Shown here in pieces: positions 14,095-26,767 of a stretch of DNA of 64,000 nt. Both the position numbers and the translations under genes were made by a program. Position 1 is the stretch's first letter; every line of letters begins with the position of its first letter. This stretch comes from Desmodesmus armatus. Taxonomy: Eukaryota > Chlorophyta > Chlorophyceae > Sphaeropleales > Scenedesmaceae. The stretch is taken from contig VIIQ02000072.1 of the NCBI GenBank assembly GCA_007449985.2, positions 354,847 through 418,846 on the forward strand, written 5' to 3'. Under the pieces are notes generated by a model, which saw nothing but the letters and a program-made list of their open reading frames with translations, was not told where the DNA came from and ran no database searches.

Positions 14095-17000
14095 GGGTGC
14101 CGCTGTGCATGAGCACTGAGAGTGTGCGCGTGGCATGGTGGGCCTGGCATTGGTCGGGTCTTCTCCGCTGGTGCGTCTATGTGCTGATTGAGTGTAGGGG
14201 TTTGCCTCTCCCTGCTCAGTGAGCGTCATGGGTTCTGCTTTTTTCCTTACGAGATAATGTACGTGTCTATCTTGTTTTAGAGCAGTTGGAGTTTCAGTTT
14301 CGAGAGACACTCGAGAGACACTCGAGATTGCTGCCGTGCAAGTTGCCTGGCAGGGGTTGGTGTGCACAGCCCCAGCTGGTGGTGACATCGGCATTGTGCA
14401 GCTGTCTGCACTCGTTAATGTTGTTTGTGGCAGCTTGCCAGGGGCCTGCATGCGCGTTGCTTGGTCCCCCTGCATGTTGTGTGGCGGTGTTGAGCCGTGT
14501 CTGCTTGGTTTGCGCTTCGTGTGTTGTGCATGTGAGGGACAGCTCCGCTGCAGTGTGGTGAGGGGTTCCCAGGCAGGGCCGAAAGGCTAAAATGTTTGCG
14601 CTGTGTCAGGTCCCAGTCAGGCCCTGTTTGGTGACTGCTGGTGATTGTGGCTTAGGGTGCAGCCATGAGGGTCTGTTTGGTGGCACATCTTTGAAGGTCT
14701 GATGGTGTACTTTGATAGTGTGCAGGCAAGCTTCTTCTCTGAGCTTCTTTCTGCGTCAAGTTTCCTATAAGCATCTTGTTGGAGGTATGGCAGCACTGCA
14801 TGTTTGCAGTCTGCTTACGAAGCCTCGCAGCTATGCAGTCAGCAGGCCCTGTCACCCAGCCGTTTCCAGCATGTGCTGAGGTGACAACACATCCGTCTCC
14901 GTGCGCCTTCATCTGCAGATTTGGTGATTGCAGCTGTGCCATGGTGCCGTTTCACCAGGGCCCCTGCATTTCGTACATGGCAGCATCCGTTGTTGCTGTG
15001 GCAGTATCTACTCCACAGCCTGTGTGGCGGGCATGAGGGATGCCAAGTGCGCCCAGCTTGCATGGGGTGCATGCCGTTTTCACCCGTCATGCACCGCCTG
15101 AGTCAGCGTCCGAGCTGGCATGTTCCATCTTGTATCTCTTGCCTGCTTGTCTCATACCCCTCATACCCGCCTGCGGTGCTGTTACTAGGCAGCATATAAA
15201 AGCGGCTGTGCAGTAGTGTTTTGGTCTGTTTTTGAGGGCCCCAGTGGCTGGCCCTGTGTGCCTGGCCACTACGACCACGGCACTTGTTTGCCTGTTCTCA
15301 AGGGTTGGTTGTGTGGGGCCGCCATGAGCCTGGTTCCTTGACCAGGCAGGCCTTCCTTGCAAGTGCACACCCCCGCATGAGTTTGGCTGTGGGGGGGCTG
15401 CCCTTGTGGCTGTGGGGAGGCTGCGCTGTTGGGAGGGGGCCAGTTGTAATGCTGTATGCGTCGCATGTGTGGGTTTGCAAGGGTTGTGCGGATTGTGTTC
15501 CGCACGTTGTGCGTTGATCGTGATTTGCAAGCATCTGTTGCTTGACAAGGCTGTTGGGTCTGGTCGTTTTCGTTTGGTGTCTGTGCCAGTGTGTGTTTTG
15601 GATGTATGTTTTTACAACAACACAGGTCAAGCCCACAGCATGTATCTGCGTGACGCTGGGTTGTGGTTGAGGTTCATTGGCAGGTCTGGCAGACGTGGCA
15701 GTGTGCACTTTTGCATTCGTCTGTGACAGGCGCACTGTGCTCCCTCTTTGTCTGGTGCGCATTTGAACGCCTGCATGCGCACCAGAGCTCTAGTAAGTAC
15801 TTGCTGTGTGAGGGTGTGGTGTGACAAGTGTGGAGAGCAGCAGCGTGTTGGTCACTTGTCACTTCGCCTGGTTTCAGTCACTGTGTTGTTGCTCAGGTGT
15901 TGATGACCAGGCAGCCAACTTCTTCGGTCTTCAGGCTGATGTTTGGTGTTCTTGCTCCTGTTGGTCAGCTGTCTTTGTACTGCATAGGTTGTCGTCGTCG
16001 TGTCGTTTGGGCGCTGCGGGATGTGTCGTTGTCTTCCAGGCAGCACGGTTAGTGCCGCATCCTGGTGCTGGCAGCATGGCTGTTGTTGCATCCACTTTGT
16101 GTGCTCAGATTGAGATTGCGATTGCTGGGGTGTAGGGCGTACGCTCATGTGTGCACCGCATGCCATGCGGGGCCGCCTCCCCTCGTTCAATAGTGCTTGG
16201 CTGTCTGGCTGCATTGTGCAAGAGCGTGTGCAGCGAGACATCGTCCAGCATTCGTGATGCTGGTGACATGGCATGGTTGGACAGCAGAGGGTGTCTTTCG
16301 TCAGTGGAGCGGATTGCAGGTGTTTTCGCCTGTGTTGGAGGCTGTGCACGCAGGTTGCTGCACGCCTTCGTGTACTCTGTCCCAACGTTGCTCTCAGTAA
16401 CGATCAGTTCCTATTGTCCGTCTGCTGGTCACAGCTTGTCTGTGAAAGACATTGAGCTACGGCAAGGCGTTTGGCTGCAAGCAGCTGCCAGGATGATGTT
16501 GACAGGATGGTGTTGCAGCCCTTGGTCCCATGGAGCCCGTATGGGTGTTTCAGCTGGTGTGCCTGTGGCAGTAGGGCAGCTCATGAGCTGCGCACCAAAG
16601 CCGTGCGGCATGGGGCGCTTGTCCTTGCTTCACTTGGGCCGTATTGGTGAGCATATGTACTGTCATGTACGTGTTGGGAATGTTGCTGTACTGATGCCAG
16701 CCATGTAAATACAGACTGTACAAGCTCAAGGTGGTGGTCCTGTTTCATTGTATCCGATTCTGTTGCTGAGGTGGTGGGGAGGGGATCCTGGCAATATCGC
16801 ATTCTCTCATGTCATGCTGCGGATGTCAGCTGTTTTGCTCGTTGGGTGCAAGATGCGAGGCTGTGTGTCCAAAGGTGGCAGCAGCCAAGGGCGATCACTG
16901 GCGGGGGGGGGGGGGGGGTGGCGCACAGGGCTGGCCCTGTTGGCAGCCCTCAGCCAGCACCCGTAGTTGCATCCACACGACACACAACGGACCTGAATTC

Positions 17001-17390
17001 CTTAGACATACAACCCAATACTTCTTTCTCAAGCCCAACACGTCTCTTTCGACGGGGCTTGGCTTCTTCAGCTTGCCTTGGATCACGTTTTGTGCCAACA
17101 TTAAGCCAGATCCTGCCAGAGCAGCCGCAGAGTGCACAACATAACCCACTGTTGAGCTGACGAAACGTTCTGGTCGCTGAGAGTGTCTCTGCAGTGCAAT
17201 AACCTGCTCAACCTCAATACCTCGCGGAGAACATCTATCCCCAATCAAGCAGGTGACGTGTAAGTTTGCACAAGGTAGACATCAGGAGTGTGTTGTTGCG
17301 CTGAACGGGCGTGAGCAGCTCACCCACCTCATCGAACTGCTCGCTGACCTGGGAGGATGGGAGTCTGATTGTGTTTACTTTTTTCACTCA
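14095..17390. other. No gene recognised (about 3.3 kb)
   Basis: The stretch is probably a 3' untranslated region plus intergenic DNA. It holds a 16-base G tract (16903-16918) and a short direct repeat of GAGAGACACTC near 14300. Open frames lack recognisable motifs and compatible splice signals. The 5' part of the SGR transcript may begin near its right edge. Confidence 0.45.
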
Positions 17391-20300
17391 ATGCTTTTGT
17401 GTCCGCATGCGACTTCTTGCGGTCGTTCGTTGTCGAGTGGTGATGTGAGGACCACAAGACTGGCCATGGACAGCATTAGCAGCAGACTGTCTGGTAGCAG
17501 CCTGTCAGGCCGACGCCTTAGCAACAGCTTGGCCAGCACGTCTGGAAGAGAGCCAACACGCAGGCGTGGGCGCAGCAGGCTGCAGGTGAGAGGAGAACAG
17601 AGTACAACCTGTACTCACCCTGTATGCTGGGGGGGGGGGGGGGGGCGTGTTGGGAGGCAAAGACTGAAGCCCACCTGGTGACATTAGGACCAGCGTCAGA
17701 CCATAACAATCAGACGATGCTTGTATGCCCTACAGGTTGATGCTGCTCTGTTTGAGCCCCCTCCCTTTGAGCCAGCCAAGCTCTCCGTGCAGTACCTGCC
17801 AGGCGCTGCTGTCAGCAACAGTGCCCGCATCAGCAGCAGTGTCAGCGGCTCCCCGCCCAGCTCCCGCCGCTACACGTTGACGCACAACGACATAACAGGG
17901 GCATTGAACCTGTCAATCGGCAATGAGTACAACGAGAGGCAGGTGCAGGGGTTCTACACCCGCATCCTCAGAGATGAGATCACAGCAGAATGGCTGTTTG
18001 GGGTCAGCAGTGGCAGGACAGCCCCAGCTGAGCTGCACATCTATTGCCACGTCAGCGGGGAGGAGCGTTGGTTGGCCCCTCCACAGCTACGCAACTTCAT
18101 CTTCCGGCGGGAAATGAATCTGGTGAGTGGTGGTGGTGCAGCGGTTGTGGTGCCTGACACACGCCTCAGGATACTCTCTGCCATGGCAGCTCAGGCACGA
18201 ATGTGTCCTGCTAGTGCATAATATGTGCAGCCAGGAATATAAAGATGATTGGAAACCTTTTGAGATCAAACCTGATGATTGGTAGCTGTAGGGCCACTGA
18301 CCACTGCCTGGTGTGAAGTACAGCAGCAGCAGAGATGAGTCAGCAGCTGTTGATAGGGGCGCACGGCAGTTAATCAACCCATCAGATGGTTCATTGTCAC
18401 TCGTCAAATGTTGCTGAGCTGCGTCTGCCTCTGCATGTTACCTTAGTGCCACTGATGGGGTGCATGCCTGTGTCACATCTGTGCGTCTCCCGCGTTGGCA
18501 GACACACAGCACTGCTAGCAAAGTGCTGTTAGCAGAGCGCTGCACAAACGGCAGCGAGTATCAACAGCTCGATGTTGGGGTATGGCTGGAGGGTACGAGA
18601 TAAGCGCCCCCCTGTCTCACATCTGCTGGCACTTGCTGCTGCTGCCCTGCAGGTGTTGGACACGTTCCTGTATGCTGACCAGCAGCTGCTGCAGGCATTC
18701 CCAGACTTGCTGAGGGCCAAGGTGTATGTGCACTTCCAGTCGGATGTGCAGGTGGGTTTCAAGGCATTCAGGCGGTTCTGCATCCAAAGCTCTCTCAGCC
18801 AGGGCAGGGCAGCGCAGGACAGCAGCGGAGCATTGCAGGCAGCCATGTGTAAGACGGTTGAGCACCAAAGCCACAACATCACCAGGCAGACCAATTGCTT
18901 AGGGCATACCCTCAGAACTCTAGCTCATGCCCTTCAGCAGGCGTGCCTTGCTGTGGCAATGTGCATGCATTCACTCGATCCTTGCCATCATGCATGTGCG
19001 ATACCTACGTTGGGCAGCATCCACATGTGTGCAGTGTGGCTTGTTCCTTGTGTATCCCCTGGCCTTGTGTATTCCCTGGGGGTTGATGTGCATGCACGAC
19101 CTGACAATGCACGACCTGACAGAGCACTGGCGCACAATGCCAGCGAAACCTGATGTTGTGGATGCATGTGCAGCACAACAGCAGCACCACAATCCTTCAC
19201 TGTCATGACTGGGCAAACCATGAATGTCAAAGCCATGCTGTCCAACCCGCGACCGTCCAAACCACAGGCTCACTTATGCATGTGTGCTGCTGCGCTCGTC
19301 TCTCTGCCCCTTCCTGCCCTGTCTGCCTGCAGGACCTTGACTTGCGTGAGTACTGGGGTGTGCTTGGTGAGCGCACCTCCTGGCGGCGCATGCCCAAGGG
19401 AGTGCTGGCAAGGCTGAAGCTGCTGCTGTTTGGCTTCCCAGCCTTGCCTCACCAGCGGCCCCGCCACGCCCTCACGCACCTGCAGCAGCTGCAGCAGCAG
19501 CAGGGCACACAGCCAGGCGGCGTGGTGGCTGCAGCAGCAGCAGCTACAGCCACCGCTGCAGTGGCAGGTGGGGTGGCAGCCGTTGCAGCAACAGCAGTGG
19601 GGGCAGGTGACGTGGCAGCAGCAGCGGCTGCAGCAGCGGCCACAGCAGCAGGGGCTGGTGGGGTGGCAGCCGTGGCAGTGGTGTCATCAAGTGCAGCTGC
19701 GGGTCCTGGTGCTGCTGATGGTGTGGCAACTGGCGGGCAAACTAGCAGCAGCAGCACTGGTCACCACCAGTGGCAGCCCCAGGCGGAGCTTGCGGTAGAA
19801 GCAACGCGGCCCGTAGCCCTGTCACTGCAGGAGCAACGGCAGCAGGCACAAGCACAGCACACACAGCAGCAGCAGCAGCAGCAGGGTCGCGATGGACACC
19901 CCCCAGTTCAGCTGGAGCAGCAGCAACAGCAGCTAGATGCTCTGGCTGCAGCTCCTCAACCAGTTGAGCCCTGCAGCTGCTGCTCATGTGCTGAGGGTGC
20001 TTCCCTGGGTGACACTGCAGCGACCGGCAGCTGTGATGGCCAGCAGCTGTGGGAGTGTGAAGAGCAGCAGGTGCAGCCACAGCAGCAGCTACAGTGTTTG
20101 CAGGCGGATCTGTGTGGGCCACCTCCGGGTGCTGCCAGCAACGGAAGGCCGACAGCCATTAGCAACGGCACTGGCAGCCCTACCAGCAGCAGCGGCAGCG
20201 GCACAATTGCAGCAGGACAGCTAGACGCCACAGTTGGTAAACTTGGGTTTGGTGGACAGCAGCTGGAGCGCCAGCAGCAGCAGGGTCTGCAGGAGCAGAT

Positions 20301-20625
20301 TGATCAGGCAGCCATGATCGATGCTCTCTCAGAGTATGGCCGCTGGTCTGTGCGGCAGCCACAGCCACAGCAGTCGGTGGGTCCAGCCAGGGAGCGTCAG
20401 CTGGTGCAGGCATCTGGCAGCAACAGTGGCAGCCTGGGCAGCGGTGGGGGCGGCAATGTACTGCCTGCTGCGATGCTGGGAGGGCCCACTGCGCTGCAGT
20501 TGGTGCTGCAGCAGCAGCAGGAGCACATGCTGCTCAAGACTGCTGGTTGCGCAGCCGTGGTTATGGCTACTGCCAACGCTGTTGTGGATGCCACCAGCAA
20601 CAGCCCTGCAGGACGCTGCCAGTGA
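17391..20625 (+). CDS. SGR: STAY-GREEN (SGR) Mg-dechelatase with long Gln/Ala-rich C-terminal extension
   Basis: Four exons, all phase 0: 17391-17585, 17736-18122, 18653-18751, 19333-20625 (TGA), about 657 residues. SGR removes Mg from chlorophyll a, the committing step of chlorophyll breakdown, in the chloroplast. The first about 65 residues are Ser/Arg-rich, a plausible transit peptide; ATG 17466 is an alternative start. The core carries LFEPPPFEPAKLSVQYLPG, YTLTHNDITGALNLSI, QVQGFYTRILRDEITAEW, ELHIYCHVSG, RNFIFRREM, VYVHFQSDVQ and DLDLREYWG, all SGR signatures including the conserved His/Asp of the THxD motif. After about residue 265 a roughly 390-residue tail of poly-Gln, Ala/Gly/Val and Ser runs follows, unlike land-plant SGR (about 270 aa). 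The tail lies in the same open exon as core sequence, so splicing it out would need a cryptic intron. Confidence 0.9.
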
Positions 20626-20630
20626 GAGGG

Positions 20631-20661
<31 letters not shown>

Positions 20662-20721
20662 TTGGCTGACTGGCTGGCTGGTTGGTTGGTTGGTTGGCTG
20701 GCTGGCTGGCTGGCTGGCTGG
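20631..20721. repeat. (GGCT)n tetranucleotide array with GGTT variants
   Basis: About 90 bp of tandem GGCT units with some GGTT and GACT units, starting six bases after the SGR stop codon. It lies in the presumed 3' untranslated region. Confidence 0.95.
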
Positions 20722-23348
20722 GCAGTGCACTTGATTATTCAGCTTTAGGCAGGTGACTTGTGCCAAGAATCCCTCAGCAGGGTGCAACAGGAGGTTGTGG
20801 TGCCAAGCAACTGCTTGCTCGTGGGTTTGGTGTGGTGTAGTCGCAGGCGGCAGTGGGCGTCCTAGCTGTTGGCATGCAGCTGAGGGGCAAGGAAGGGGCA
20901 GCCAAGGGCGGTGGTTTTTGGAGTTGAGATAAGAAGAACTCGTCTTTTTGTGCTTGTGTTGATCTCGGACAGGCAATGCTTTGCTTCATGGCTTGCAGCA
21001 CGCATGGCTGCATTTTGCTTCTGTGGCGCGGTTGTTTGTATGCTGTAGCTTGTGGTGGTGTACATAGTGCCAGGTTGTAGGTAGGGGAGCAGGGGAGAGA
21101 AAGGGAGGCAGGAGGGTGAATGTTGTCTGGCACTTGTGAGAGGATGCGAGTGGCTGTAGGGTGGGGCTGTTGCAGCTGCCTGGTGCAGCTGCCCTTGTAT
21201 ATCAGTGTGAAGTGGTTCGACTGAGGTTGTGGGTACAACAGAGGCTGTTGCAGCAGCTTGTAACCACACACATCGACCTGGATTATTACTTATGTGGCTT
21301 GCATCAGGCAGAGGGCAGAGATGGTTCAGCTATGTGCTTGTTCTACAATTGCCATGAATACAGATAGGCTTGTGTCAGAAGCAGTGGGCTGCCCAACCCA
21401 TGCACCGGCAAATCTGCAATGCTGATGGCGCTTGTTGCTGTCCATTGTGCAACTGCACCAACTGCTCGCCACTGGACGCCTCTGATTAAATCGTGAGTGT
21501 TTCCAGCCACCTCTGACAGTTATATTGGTGTCACAGTAGCTCGCCCTGGACAGACTGTGGAAGGTTGTTGCGATCATCAAGACCAGCCTGACCTGTCAAC
21601 ATAGTTTCAGGATGGTCCCAAGGCACCACATCAAGAAACAAAACATATATAGACATGATCAAACGTATTGCGATGCAAATACGGCATGTCTCTGCAATTA
21701 CCACCGAATTGTGGGAGAAGAGGTACATGGCAGAAGCTGCTGCAGTAACCCCCAGCGACATTCTCTCGCCGCGGCCCCTTTACTTGCAGCCCAGAGGCAT
21801 AAGGTCGAAGGTATGGTCAGTGCTTGCAGCGTTTGAGCAATGTAGTTTGCATGTCTGACTGGCGGTGAAGCTGTAGCAACCGAATTTGCGGACCTGTACG
21901 TAGGTAGCTAAGAGCGGCGAACGCTTCAACAGCTGAACACCAACACATCAGTGCCGCCTTGCATGTCATCTGCATCTCTATTGCAAGTGCATCTGGCGCA
22001 GAGCAGCCCCAGAAGTTAAACTGTGGTGAATGGAGCTGCTTGGCGTGTTGGGATGTGCTGGAGCCTCGTGGGACGACGAAGACGGGTTATGTGTGATATC
22101 AGCGGGAACCAGGTACGTTTATATGTATATGTAGCTGCATCCTTAGCTTGGATTGCCTCTAGTCACTACAAGTGCCAGAAGCCTGCTGCAGCATCCAGCA
22201 GTGGCACCAGGATGTGGGTGGCAGTGATGTCAGAGCAGCACCAGTGACATCAAACTTCAGCATGCCGTTGCCTCAACATCAGCAGCTGACCAAGCCAGCT
22301 TGCAGCAGCATTGCTGTTAGCTGGATGACTGTGCGTACCTGTCGATTGTCCCAAGCTGTTTTGTCGTAGTCGTTGCATCGCACGTGGTTACATAGGGTGA
22401 AATGGGGCACACTGATCTAGCCGCGAAGACAGATGACAAATTTGTCCTGACTCACCTGTGAAATCGCCTCACCCGTCAGACGGTGCACCATCGCAGGAAG
22501 GGCCAAAAAAACATTTACCTGCTAACTTGAAGTTGATTTCACCTCGGTAGTCCCTGGCTTGGCTCCCTCTCCTCATTCTTTTTCAGCCGGCCAAGAAAAC
22601 CCCGGCTCACATGAAAACTGTGCCTGTTCAGACGCTCAGAGCAACCCACAAGCAGTGACTGTGGCTATAAGAAAGCATAGGAAGGCTGTCATTGGCTTCT
22701 AGTCGAATTCTCAGCCCCCCTGTCGTGGCACTTTGCCCCGCTTTGCGAGCGATGCAGTAGAGACAGATCATATACTATTGTTTTGTGTTGTCCGAAATAT
22801 CTGTGTTGAATGCTGGAGTTGTTGCCCCCAGCGTCACCCCCAATGCAGTCACCCTCCAATCAGACGGTGGCCCAGAGCCCTCCCAGGTGAGACGACAGCC
22901 CCGCATGCTTCAAAATACTGCTGCTTAGCTCTATAAAGATTGCAAGGTGCCTCTGGACCACCCTGTGTGCCCAGCCAACACTTCGATCGTCGAGAGGCTC
23001 CAAGGAGGCAGACCCAGTATAGCACACCCAATGGCAAAGGCGAATTGAATATAAGCACATGCCGGTGCCCTTGTTGGTTGTAAGGCCTCCGGGACGATCT
23101 TGTCAGGGGCCAAGGTATGCGTTCACCTTGGCCCTCATTTCAACTGTTCCCGACGGTCCTCCTTGCCCCTCCGTTGGTCTTCAAATCGTTCGTCAGTATC
23201 TATCGCACTTGTTCGATGCCTGCCCCTTGTTGTTGGCGCATGATGGCGACTTGCTGCAGGCCTGAAGACAAACATGGCCCTAGGCCAGGAGCTGCCACCC
23301 TGGTGGTCACAAGGCACTGCCCGGCGGAGATGAGGCGCAGCCACTGGT
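20722..23348. other. No gene recognised; may hold 5' exons of the downstream kinase
   Basis: No family motif was found on either strand. The kinase gene that begins to be readable at about 23.35-23.51 kb may have untranslated or short coding exons here. Confidence 0.4.
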
Positions 23349-26300
23349 ATGTTTCAACAGCTATTGCATCCTTGCAGCCCTGCTGCAGCAGCACAAGCAG
23401 CTGGAAGGGGTGACATCAGCGTTGAATGCAGCTTGCTACCACTACTATGTCCAACAGCACCCATCAGCAGCACTCACACACCTTGCTTGTGTCTGCTGCG
23501 TAACTCCAGGAGCATCGATCAGTTTGTCGTTGCCAAGAAGCTGGGCGGTGGTTATGCATCCACCGTACACCTGGCAATCTGCAAGGCCACAGGCACGCAG
23601 GTGGCCATCAAGGTGTACCACCGCTGCAAGCTGTCACAGCTCAACAACTACCAAGTGCACAGGGAGATCCGCATCCACAGCTGCCTGGACCACAAAAACG
23701 TGCTGCAGCTGGTGAGCACCAAAGCATTGTCAGCAGGGTCAGCAGGGTCATAGGGCCACCCTGGCAGCTGCTGCTGCAGGAACAGCAGCGCAACACCAGC
23801 AGTCACTCAAGAGCAGCAGTTGCAGCTGCAGGGTGCACAACCATTTTTTAGCATGCGTGTTTGGCCCCAACCACAGCAGCAGCCGCTGCCAGTGCAGCAC
23901 ACTACATCAGCGCCCAATGCACCCCACATGCACAATCCACGCCTGCATTACTTACGCACCTCAATGCGCCTTCACACAGCTTGTACACTGCACCTCCTGA
24001 ACTGCACCTCCTGAACTGCTCACAGTCTATGTGTTTGAATGAAACACAAACCCGTGCCCGTGCTGCCTGTTTCTGTATCTTTCTGCCTCCCCTCAGTATG
24101 CTGCCTTCGAGGACGAGGTGGGGGTGTACCTGGTGACGGAGTATGCTTCACGCGGCGACGTATTTGGGGAGCTTGACAGGCGTGGCGGCAGCATGACAGA
24201 GGCAGATGCAGTGCGGCAGGTGCTGAGCCCCTTCCTGTCAGCGCTGGAGTACCTGCACATGCTCAACATCATCCACAGAGACATCAAGCCAGAGAACCTG
24301 CTGTTCACGGCAGCTGGCGTGCTCAAGGTGGCAGGTGAGGAGGACAGGAGACCAGCAGGGAGGCGGGGTGACCAGCAGCAGAAGAAGAAGCAGGGAGGGG
24401 GATGAAGCAGCAGCAGCAGGGAGGGCGGGAGGCGTGCTTGTGACGCAGCCAGCAGCTGTGAGACGTTGTGTGCTGCTGCCAGGGGCTGCAGTTAGTGCAG
24501 TTGGGTTGCTGGCATGTGTGGGAAGGGTAGGCTCAGCCAGCACTCAATGCATGTGCGCACTGCAGCAAGTGCTCAGCAGCTGAAAGCTCATGTCGAATTG
24601 ACAATGCCCCACTCCTCGTCTGTGCTCGCTGGGGCTGGCAGCCTTTGCGTGTGTTTTTAGGCGACGTGGCACCTCCTGTTTGCTTGCTTACCTCCGTCCA
24701 TGTTGCTGTGCTGCGTCCCTCGCACCTCTCCCACTCCCGCCAGACTTTGGGTTGTCCATCGACATAACCCAGGAGCGCCCAGTCACTCGGGTGGGCACCC
24801 TAGACTACATGGCTCCTGAGGTGGTGGTCTGTCCTGACAAGGTGCACCCCAACGACCACAAGGAGAAAACCCACCTGCACTACACATACCTCGTGGATGC
24901 TTGGGCAGTGGGCGTGCTAGCCTACGAGCTCACCGTCGGCCGGGCGCCCTTTGACGCAGGACACAAGCGCGGCACGATAGACAATATCCTGCACGCGCAG
25001 CCGCGCTACCCTGGCTGGATCAGCGACAGCGCCCGCCACTTTGTGACCTGGTCCCTCACCAAGGATGCAGCAAAGCGCCCGGGAATCCAGCAGCTGGCCG
25101 AGCACCCCTGGATCCACCAGTACGCAGCACCAGCACGCGCAAAGCTGTCCACCGGCCGCGCAACGTCCTGCAGCAACCTCACCATGCAGCCCGGCTTTGC
25201 GCCAGCAGCAGCGGCACAGCAGCAGCAGCACGTGCCGCGCCACAAGATGGTTCCCTCAGAGGCAGATGGCCGCCTGAGCAACCTGCAGGAGGAGGAGGAG
25301 GAGCTGTTCGTGTCAGCACACGGCGACACACTGGCCGCAGCCGCCGACGGCAGCATGCAGCCGCCAGCCGCCTCCAAGGCGGCAGCCGCAGCGGCCCTCA
25401 GCACAAAGCTGCAGCTCCCAGTGCCTGGCGGGCCAGTGGCCATCACTGCCACCTCTGGCGCAGCAGCAGCAGTGCCGGCGCCCGCAGCGGAGTCTCCGTT
25501 TGTAGCCGCAGCCAGCCAGCCGTCCCCTCCCTCCAGCGGTGGGGTGTTGGGTGCAGCAGCGGACAAGCTGCGCGCATTCGTGCACCGCTGCCAGTCTGCC
25601 AACGACCTTGACGGCCTGAAGGCGTTCATGATGAGCCAGCCTCCAGAGCCCAGTAACGCTTGCTTCGAGCCAGGAGGCCGCTTCTACTCAGGCGCCAGCA
25701 CTCCGGCCCAGCAGGCAGCCCCAGCACAGCAGCAGCAGCCGCTGAATGGCTCCGCGCACGACTCTGCCACCTCCGTAGGCAGCCCCAACGGAAGCAGCAG
25801 CAGCAGCCGCGCACAGCAGGAGCTCCAGGCACAGCAGCAGCAGCAGTTTGGCAGCGTGGTGAAGCAGCAGCCCCTGGCAGCACCTGCAGCAGCAGGCTGC
25901 TTTGGCGCCACCAAGCCCCTGCAGCTCATCAGGCTGCCCCAGCAAGGCCGTGCTGACAGCAGCAAGGGTATCCACAGCCCCATGCAGGATGGCTCCAAGG
26001 GCTCTCCTGCAACTGCAGGAACCCACTGCAGCACGGACATGGAGCTGCACATCTCCCATGCGAGCGGCATGCCTGCAGGCAGCCCCATGGCAGTTTCTCC
26101 TGCAGCCCTCATCCGGACCACCTCTGCAGGAACCAATGCGGATCAGGCTCGGAGGCCCTTCTCACGGGCGTCCACAGAGTCCTGCAGCAGCAGCTGTGCT
26201 GACAACGCACCCCGGGACAACAGCAGCATCTGCAGCAGCCACAGCTGGGGGTACGGGCAGGCCACGGGTGACAACTCCCCCATGGATCAGTCGCCGACCA

Positions 26301-26767
26301 CACAGCAGCAGCTCCAGCACATGCAGCACATGCTGCCACCCAGGCCACACACCCCACCCCGCCTGGGCGGGAACAGGGTCGGGATAATGTCTGTGCAGGC
26401 GGCACCCGGCAGCAGCAGTAGTCCTTATGGAGGCAGCAAGCTGTCTGTGATGTCGAGCCCATCTGCGGCAGCCGTGCAGCAGCTCAGTGCAGTCACTGGG
26501 ATGAGCCTTGAGGCAGCAGCGCTGGCAGCTGGCTCGGCAGCCAGCTGTTCTGAGTTTGAACAGATCCTGCAGGCCTGCAAGGCAGCACCAGGAGGGATGT
26601 CCCAGGCTGCAGGAGCTGCCCTGGTGGCGGGAAAGCACGTGCTGGCCAACATGTCGGCAGAGTGTGTGGGTATGGCGACGGATGAGCAGGGACACCAGGG
26701 CCAGCAGGCAGCAGCAACCACCATCAACAGCTGCTTCGGCTTCCTCAAGACAGCCACTCGGCGGTAA
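23349..26767 (+). CDS. Aurora-related Ser/Thr protein kinase with long low-complexity C-terminal tail
   Basis: Exons: (23349 or 23510)-23711, 24097-24334, 24744-26767 (TAA); phases 0 and 1 agree. Every catalytic element is visible: Gly-rich loop LGGGYASTVHLA, VAIKVY lysine, EIRIHSCLDHKNVLQL helix C region, HRDIKPENLL catalytic loop, DFG at the exon 2/3 junction, and GTLDYMAPEVV activation segment. The GTLDY motif and the VYLVTEYA/HRDIKPENLL spacing are Aurora-like; DFGLS replaces the usual DFGWS. An insertion follows APE (about 15 residues before VDAWAVGVLAYEL). The remaining about 535 residues are Ala/Gln/Ser-rich. Algal Aurora-like kinases are known in cilia and cell division; the role here is inference. 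The N-terminus is unresolved: ATG 23349 is in frame, but a CAG acceptor at 23509 suggests an upstream exon. Confidence 0.8.

Noticed and set aside
19449..19757. Minus-strand Ala/Pro-rich frames opposite the SGR tail
   Set aside because: They are antisense shadows of the CAG/GCN repeats in the SGR exon.
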